This document shows positions 7,402 to 11,521 of a stretch of 11,521 nt of DNA, in pieces (position 1 is the stretch's first letter; each line of letters opens with the position of its first letter). The position numbers and the translations under genes are program-made. Source of the DNA: Geobacter sp. UBA1603 (GTDB taxonomy: Bacteria; Desulfobacterota; Desulfuromonadia; Geobacterales; Pseudopelobacteraceae); NCBI GenBank assembly GCA_002322035.1, contig DCNF01000017.1:2134-13654 (forward strand), read 5' to 3'. The notes under the pieces were generated by a model that saw only the letters and a list, made by a program, of their open reading frames with translations, searched no databases and was not told where the DNA came from.

Positions 7402-8139
7402 ATGCGAACCATTTTCATTGCCGACGCCCACCTGGCACACCCCGAAGACCTGAATTACCGGCTTTTGCTTGCGTTTCTCGAACAGATCCGCGGCACCGTT
7501 TCAGAGCTGTGCATACTCGGCGATCTGTTCGATTTCTGGGTCGGCCTCCCCGGCATGCCGCTGCCGGATTATCAGCCGGTGATAGAGGCCCTGGAAAAGC
7601 TGGCAGCCGAAGGTGTTCGGCTGACCTATTTCGAGGGCAATCACGACTTCCAGCTGGGCCCGGTTTTCCGCAAACGGCTGAAGGCCGATGTTTTTGAGGG
7701 GCCGGCCATCCGGGACATTCAGGGGAAACGGCTGCTGATCTGCCACGGCGACCAGCTTAATCCCCATGACCAGGGCTACATCCGTCTGCGAAAGATTCTG
7801 CGTTCGCCTCCAGTGAGGCTGCTGATCCGTATCTGCCCCGCCCCACTGGCCATGTTCATCAAGGAACATCTTCAAAAACGAAGCCGTCGGGGCTACCGCT
7901 CACACCAGGCCCGCTGGGACCGCCGCAGCATCATCCGTGACTTCGCCCGGCAGCAGGCAAACAGCGGAATCGACGGCATGGTCTGCGGCCACTTTCACCT
8001 GCCCTTCCACGAACAACTTGACGATCAGGGCTTTACGATACTCTCGCTCGGGGACTGGATCAGCCAGTTCAGCTATGGCGAGATGAGCGGCGGCCGCCTG
8101 AAGTTGCACACCTTTAACCCGGACCGCCTCAATTCCTGA
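7402..8139 (+). CDS. lpxH: LpxH-like UDP-2,3-diacylglucosamine diphosphatase (calcineurin-fold phosphoesterase)
   Basis: This 245-residue metallophosphoesterase shows the family ligands in order: D8 and H10 (IADAHL), D41 (GDLFDFW), N80 and H81 (GNHDF), H115 (CHGD), and H197 and H199 (GHFH). GDLFDFW and the overall length fit LpxH, the peripheral membrane enzyme that cleaves UDP-2,3-diacylglucosamine to lipid X and UMP in lipid A synthesis. Related bacteria may use LpxI for this step, so the protein could be an LpxH-like phosphatase with another substrate. The start at 7402 is only 7 codons before the first metal ligand. It has no clear Shine-Dalgarno but sits 7 nt after a possible -10 box; an in-frame TTG at 7366 would fall in the -35 box. 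Its last 11 bp overlap the end of the convergent PBP gene. Confidence 0.82.
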   Translation: MRTIFIADAHLAHPEDLNYRLLLAFLEQIRGTVSELCILGDLFDFWVGLPGMPLPDYQPVIEALEKLAAEGVRLTYFEGNHDFQLGPVFRKRLKADVFEGPAIRDIQGKRLLICHGDQLNPHDQGYIRLRKILRSPPVRLLIRICPAPLAMFIKEHLQKRSRRGYRSHQARWDRRSIIRDFARQQANSGIDGMVCGHFHLPFHEQLDDQGFTILSLGDWISQFSYGEMSGGRLKLHTFNPDRLNS

Positions 8140-9496
8140 AAAACTCCTCCAGAGCCTGTTCTCCCACCTGTGACGCCTTGATCTTCCATTTTTCCTGGTT
8201 GATCACCAGTGCCACCAGCGCTATGCGCGGCGCCTGGGCCGGGGCATAGGCCGCAAACCAGGAGTAGTGCCCCCTGGGGCTGTCGCCGTTAATTGATCCG
8301 GTTTTTGCGGCAATATCCAGCGCGCCCAGCACCGGCCGGCCACGGCGGTCGTGGAAGGCCTTGCGGGATGTGCCGGTCGTAACGGTTGTCGAAAGCATGC
8401 GGGTCAGTGCTGACGATGTGGCCGGCGAAACCAGGCGGGTAAGTTCACGCGGCTGGTGGGACTCTTTTTCAACCCCGCCGCCGTCCAGCACCCGATCGGT
8501 CAGGCTCGGGACCATCATCCGGCCGCCATTGGCAATCGAGGCCATAATCATGGCCGCATGCAGCGGAGAAACCTTGACATCGTGGTCAAGCCCGGCACCC
8601 ATCAGCATCAGGTCTCGATCAGACACAGGTTCGCCGGCCTGGCTGACGCGAATCGGCACCCCCGGCAGAATCGCCTGATTGAAGCCAAAACGCCGCACCC
8701 GCTCCATGATCGCCTCCTTGCCGGCAATATCGCAGGCCAGCCGACCGTAGACCGGGTTGATCGACTTGCCCATGGCATAGGTAACATCCATTTTGTTGTT
8801 GCGGCCGCGGGGGCTTGCCGGCCAGTAGCGCGGGCTCTCCGAAGTCGCCTTGCCACGGAATTCAATCACGGTGTCAGGAGTGATCTTGCCAGCTTCCAGC
8901 GCTGCCGATGCGGTCACGATCTTGAACAGCGACGCCATCGGGTACAGTTCGAATACTGCCGAACCGGACCAGGACGGATCAACGGCCGAATAGGCGGTCA
9001 TGGCCAGGATCCGGCCGGTGGCCGGCTCAATCGCCACAAAAGCCCCGTATGGCACCTGGTATCCGGCAAAATACTCCCTGATCCGCTGCTGCAGCCCGTT
9101 GTTGATACTGTATTCCAAGCGATCGCCGGCTGTGGTTATGGCCTGAACTTTGCCGTTTGCAAGTGATGCAGCGGAAAGCAGACTGCAGGCATTCTCAAAA
9201 ATTGAGACGGGCGGCCGGGCTGCTTCCGCTGGGCGGGGAGAACGGGCTTGAGATGCGAACAAGGCTCTCGTCCAGGCTGCCATGGAAGATGCGTACCGGG
9301 TGGCCAGCAGTGCCCCGCCCCCCAGGATTAGAACAATCAAGACAATAACGGCTACGGGCACCATTACCCGGCGGATGCTGCCGGAACAAGCAGACTGGGG
9401 GGTGGGCTGAGCAGGGGGTGGCAGCCTGCGGTTGGCAGGTGCCCCGCCAGACAGGAAACCGCTCTTTTTTCGTGTGAGGTGTTTTAAATCCTGCAT
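8129..9496 (-). CDS. Penicillin-binding protein, monofunctional transpeptidase
   Basis: This membrane-anchored peptidoglycan transpeptidase has 455 residues from the ATG at 9496; an in-frame TTG at 9502 would add two. The three active-site motifs are intact, numbered from the longer reading: SLFK (S191 nucleophile, K194), SIN (247-249) and KTG (400-402). The N-terminus is a basic, proline-rich cytoplasmic stretch (about 1-46) and one transmembrane helix (about 47-67). Only about 120 residues separate the helix from the catalytic serine, so there is no full class B pedestal domain and no glycosyltransferase domain. The closest general match is the class B/PbpA-FtsI transpeptidase domain (PF00905). 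There is no recognisable Shine-Dalgarno; a near-consensus promoter ends 7 nt before the ATG, implying a leaderless message. The gene is alone on its strand, with LOG upstream and the convergent LpxH-like gene overlapping its end. Which PBP subfamily it belongs to is unclear. Confidence 0.9.
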   Translation of the reverse strand: MQDLKHLTRKKSGFLSGGAPANRRLPPPAQPTPQSACSGSIRRVMVPVAVIVLIVLILGGGALLATRYASSMAAWTRALFASQARSPRPAEAARPPVSIFENACSLLSAASLANGKVQAITTAGDRLEYSINNGLQQRIREYFAGYQVPYGAFVAIEPATGRILAMTAYSAVDPSWSGSAVFELYPMASLFKIVTASAALEAGKITPDTVIEFRGKATSESPRYWPASPRGRNNKMDVTYAMGKSINPVYGRLACDIAGKEAIMERVRRFGFNQAILPGVPIRVSQAGEPVSDRDLMLMGAGLDHDVKVSPLHAAMIMASIANGGRMMVPSLTDRVLDGGGVEKESHQPRELTRLVSPATSSALTRMLSTTVTTGTSRKAFHDRRGRPVLGALDIAAKTGSINGDSPRGHYSWFAAYAPAQAPRIALVALVINQEKWKIKASQVGEQALEEFFRN

Positions 9497-9503
9497 GCGC
9501 AAA

Positions 9504-9533
9504 ACTATACAGGCGGTCGGTCCGGTTTGTCAA
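9504..9533 (-). promoter_or_regulatory. Near-consensus sigma70 promoter for the PBP gene
   Basis: On the minus strand, a perfect TTGACA (complement of 9528-9533), 18 nt, then TATAGT (complement of 9504-9509). The -10 box is only 7 nt from the ATG at 9496, so the predicted start point lies within about a base of the start codon. No ribosome-binding site exists between them. Confidence 0.78.
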
Positions 9534-9597
9534 CGCATGAGGGCGCCCCCCGGTCAGTGCAGAGCAGCAGAAAAAGGCACTCGCTCCCGATCCTGAC

Positions 9598-10626
9598 TCA
9601 AAAGGTATTGATACGATGGATAAAGGCTATCAGGAGCCCGTAATGGTGATGGTCAAATCGGAGCGAAATACGCGGCAGCAAAGCCAGATCCGGTTCATCG
9701 GCCTCTTCGGGCTGCTGGCCGCAGCACTGGATTCGATCTCCGTTTGTAATCAACTCCGGAAATTCCTCCTCAAGGATAGAGATCTCCTCCGGTTTGAGCG
9801 GCTTATTCAGGCGGATCACCAGGCGATTTTCGATGAAACGCAGCGAATGGTAGGTTCGGTAGAAAGATTCGATTGCTTCGATCGCCTCTTTTTCGTCGCG
9901 TGTCACCGTAAAAATTGAAAAATCCTCGCCGGAAATAAAGCCTTTCACCAGAAGGCTCTCTTTGACGAACTGAAAAAACTGCTCCCAGTACCCATCCTGG
10001 TCGTCGATCAGGACCAGCGGTTTGGGAGAGGTTTTCCCGGTCTGGATCAGGGTGAAAACCTCCATCGCCTCATCAAGCGTGCCGAACCCCCCGGGAAAGA
10101 CGGCAATTGCGTCAGCCTCCTTGACAAAGGCGACTTTGCGGTTGAAGAAATATTTGTAGGTAATCAGGCGCGGATTTCTGTACATGATCGGGTTAGGTTT
10201 CTGCTCGAAGGGGAGCCTGATGTTAACAGCAAATGAATTTTCGCTGCCGGCACCCTCGTTACCCGCCTGCATAATCCCAGGGCCACCGCCGGTGATGATC
10301 ATATATCCGCGCTCGGCCAAATCCCGGCTGAACGATAGGCATTTCTGATACATCTCGTCGGCAGGCTCGGTGCGGGCTGACCCGAAAATGGTGACTTTTT
10401 TCCTTCCACGATAGGGACCGAAAACCCGGGCCGTGAAGCGCATCTCGCGCAGGGTGCGGTTGATCAGTTTCAGGTCAGCCAGGTAATCGACTTCCTGGCC
10501 AATCTTCAGCGACGACAAGATCATCTCGCGTACGATCTGCGGGTGACAAACATCTCCCGCCCGTTCCAAAAGACGGTCGATCAGTTGGTCGATCTCTTCG
10601 TTGGTGTGGGAAAAACTCAATTCCAT
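9598..10626 (-). CDS. LOG-family Rossmann-fold protein (TIGR00730 type), long form
   Basis: The core, at about residues 76-260 of 342, is a LOG-type Rossmann fold with VTIFGSAR (78-85), ITGGGPGIM (111-119) and the hallmark PGGFGTLDE (178-186). LOG enzymes with this motif are nucleoside 5'-monophosphate phosphoribohydrolases, which in plants and some bacteria release cytokinin bases. Older annotations call them possible lysine decarboxylases, which the motif does not support. Usual LOG proteins have about 180-200 residues. This one adds about 75 at the N-terminus (helical, charged) and about 80 at the C-terminus, including an acidic linker after CCGQQPEE (301-308). Function in this organism is unknown; nucleotide salvage or turnover is a reasonable guess. 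The start at 10626 has GGAGG (complement of 10636-10640) at 9 nt. It diverges from groESL, and I found no convincing promoter for it. Confidence 0.85.
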   Translation of the reverse strand: MELSFSHTNEEIDQLIDRLLERAGDVCHPQIVREMILSSLKIGQEVDYLADLKLINRTLREMRFTARVFGPYRGRKKVTIFGSARTEPADEMYQKCLSFSRDLAERGYMIITGGGPGIMQAGNEGAGSENSFAVNIRLPFEQKPNPIMYRNPRLITYKYFFNRKVAFVKEADAIAVFPGGFGTLDEAMEVFTLIQTGKTSPKPLVLIDDQDGYWEQFFQFVKESLLVKGFISGEDFSIFTVTRDEKEAIEAIESFYRTYHSLRFIENRLVIRLNKPLKPEEISILEEEFPELITNGDRIQCCGQQPEEADEPDLALLPRISLRFDHHHYGLLIAFIHRINTF

Positions 10627-10738
10627 TCCGTGCGGCCTCCATTGATGATCTGGGGGAAAAACGGTACCATACCTTCAGCCATAACGCAAACTTCCCCGGC
10701 ACCCCGCAGCCCTGCAATACTTTTTTTCACGATCCCCC

Positions 10739-10767
10739 TTGATTTTTGAAAGTGGCCTGTTTATATT
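10739..10767 (+). promoter_or_regulatory. sigma70-type promoter of groESL
   Basis: TTGATT (10739-10744), a 17-nt spacer and TATATT (10762-10767) form a good vegetative promoter, with a start expected near 10774-10776. The CIRCE operator begins just after this point, the usual place for HrcA to block transcription. No sigma32-type box was recognised. Confidence 0.8.
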
Positions 10768-10776
10768 CCGTGAGTG

Positions 10777-10803
10777 TTAGCACTCTTCTGTTTTGAGTGC
10801 TAA
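10777..10803 (+). promoter_or_regulatory. CIRCE operator (HrcA binding site)
   Basis: TTAGCACTC (10777-10785), 9 nt, then GAGTGCTAA (10795-10803) is an exact match to the CIRCE consensus. The heat-shock repressor HrcA binds this inverted repeat and depends on GroESL for activity, giving feedback control. The element lies in the groES leader, 48 nt before the start codon. hrcA itself is not in the window. Confidence 0.97.
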
Positions 10804-10851
10804 TTTTATCTCGATTTTACGCCACACCAATACGAAAGGAGAAGTACACAC

Positions 10852-11139
10852 ATGAGCTTGAGACCGCTTCAGGACCGCATCCTCGTCAAGAGGGTCGAAG
10901 AGGAAACCAAGACAGCCGGCGGGATTTTCATCCCCGAAACCGCCAAGGAAAAGCCGCAGCGCGGCCAGGTCGTTGCAGCTGGCAACGGCAAGAAGACAGA
11001 AGACGGAAAGGTTCTGCCGCTTGACGTGAAAGTCGGCGACACCGTTCTGTTTGGCAAGTACGCCGGGACCGAAATCAAAGTTGACGGCGAAGAGTATCTG
11101 ATGATGCGCGAAGACGACATTTTAGCAGTAGTTGAATAA
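10852..11139 (+). CDS. groES: Co-chaperonin GroES
   Basis: This 95-residue Hsp10 forms the seven-membered lid of the GroEL folding chamber in the cytoplasm. The opening [20 protein letters not shown], the mobile-loop region with GGIFIPE (residues 23-29), and [19 protein letters not shown] with [14 protein letters not shown] at the end are all characteristic. The length is standard. AAAGGAG (10835-10841) lies 10 nt before the ATG. The gene is first in groESL, under the CIRCE-controlled promoter, and groEL follows after 38 nt. Confidence 0.98.
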   Translation: MSLRPLQDRILVKRVEEETKTAGGIFIPETAKEKPQRGQVVAAGNGKKTEDGKVLPLDVKVGDTVLFGKYAGTEIKVDGEEYLMMREDDILAVVE

Positions 11140-11174
11140 TTCTCATACAAACAACACCTTACATGGAGGAATAG

Positions 11175-11521
<347 letters not shown>

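Noticed and set aside
10721..10727. Run of seven Ts upstream of groES as an intrinsic terminator
   Set aside because: No stable hairpin directly precedes it, and no plus-strand gene ends nearby.
10746..10751. TTGAAA as an alternative -35 box for groES
   Set aside because: Only 10 nt separate it from TATATT, far too short. TTGATT at 10739 gives the ideal 17.

Overview
The window looks like ordinary chromosomal sequence from a Gram-negative, GC-rich delta-type proteobacterium, most likely in the Desulfuromonadales/Geobacterales (Geobacter/Pelobacter-like). This rests on the N-terminal sequence of GroEL, the GroES sequence, the lysA-dapA order, the CIRCE-controlled groESL operon and an LpxH-like lipid A enzyme. 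The placement comes from remembered family resemblance, not from a search. I see no transposase, integrase, tRNA, rRNA, CRISPR array or phage gene, and codon use looks uniform.

Layout, left to right. (1) Positions 1-1500, minus strand: lysA followed by dapA (cut by the left edge), the last and first enzymes of the diaminopimelate/lysine branch, behind a clear sigma70-type promoter near 1471-1500. (2) 1553-2775, plus strand: a Nudix hydrolase and the thiol peroxidase tpx, which overlap by ATGA and are probably translationally coupled. A perfect 11-bp hairpin (2785-2811) closes this unit and the converging one. (3) 7355 down to 2815, minus strand: a tight four-gene run of a UPF0158-family protein, an AI-2E/PerM-type membrane permease, the copper-exporting P1B ATPase copA, and a small flavoprotein with an iron-sulfur-type cysteine motif. 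Gaps are 9-13 nt, so it is probably one transcript. (4) 7402-8139, plus strand: an LpxH-like phosphoesterase, divergent from unit 3 and overlapping tail to tail by 11 bp with (5) a penicillin-binding transpeptidase on the minus strand (8129-9496). (6) 9598-10626, minus strand: a long LOG-family protein. (7) 10739 to the right edge, plus strand: a sigma70-type promoter, a perfect CIRCE operator, groES and the start of groEL.

Several units touch the cell envelope: DAP for peptidoglycan and lysine, the PBP, the lipid A enzyme, the permease and the copper pump. Stress defence is also represented by tpx, copA and groESL. I did not find a new defence, mobile or RNA-based system. The observations most worth checking are two promoters that would place transcription starts at or within about a base of the start codons of the PBP and LpxH genes (leaderless mRNAs), and the pairing of copA with an Isf-like flavoprotein and a permease with a histidine-rich N-terminus. 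All intergenic gaps are under 300 bases.
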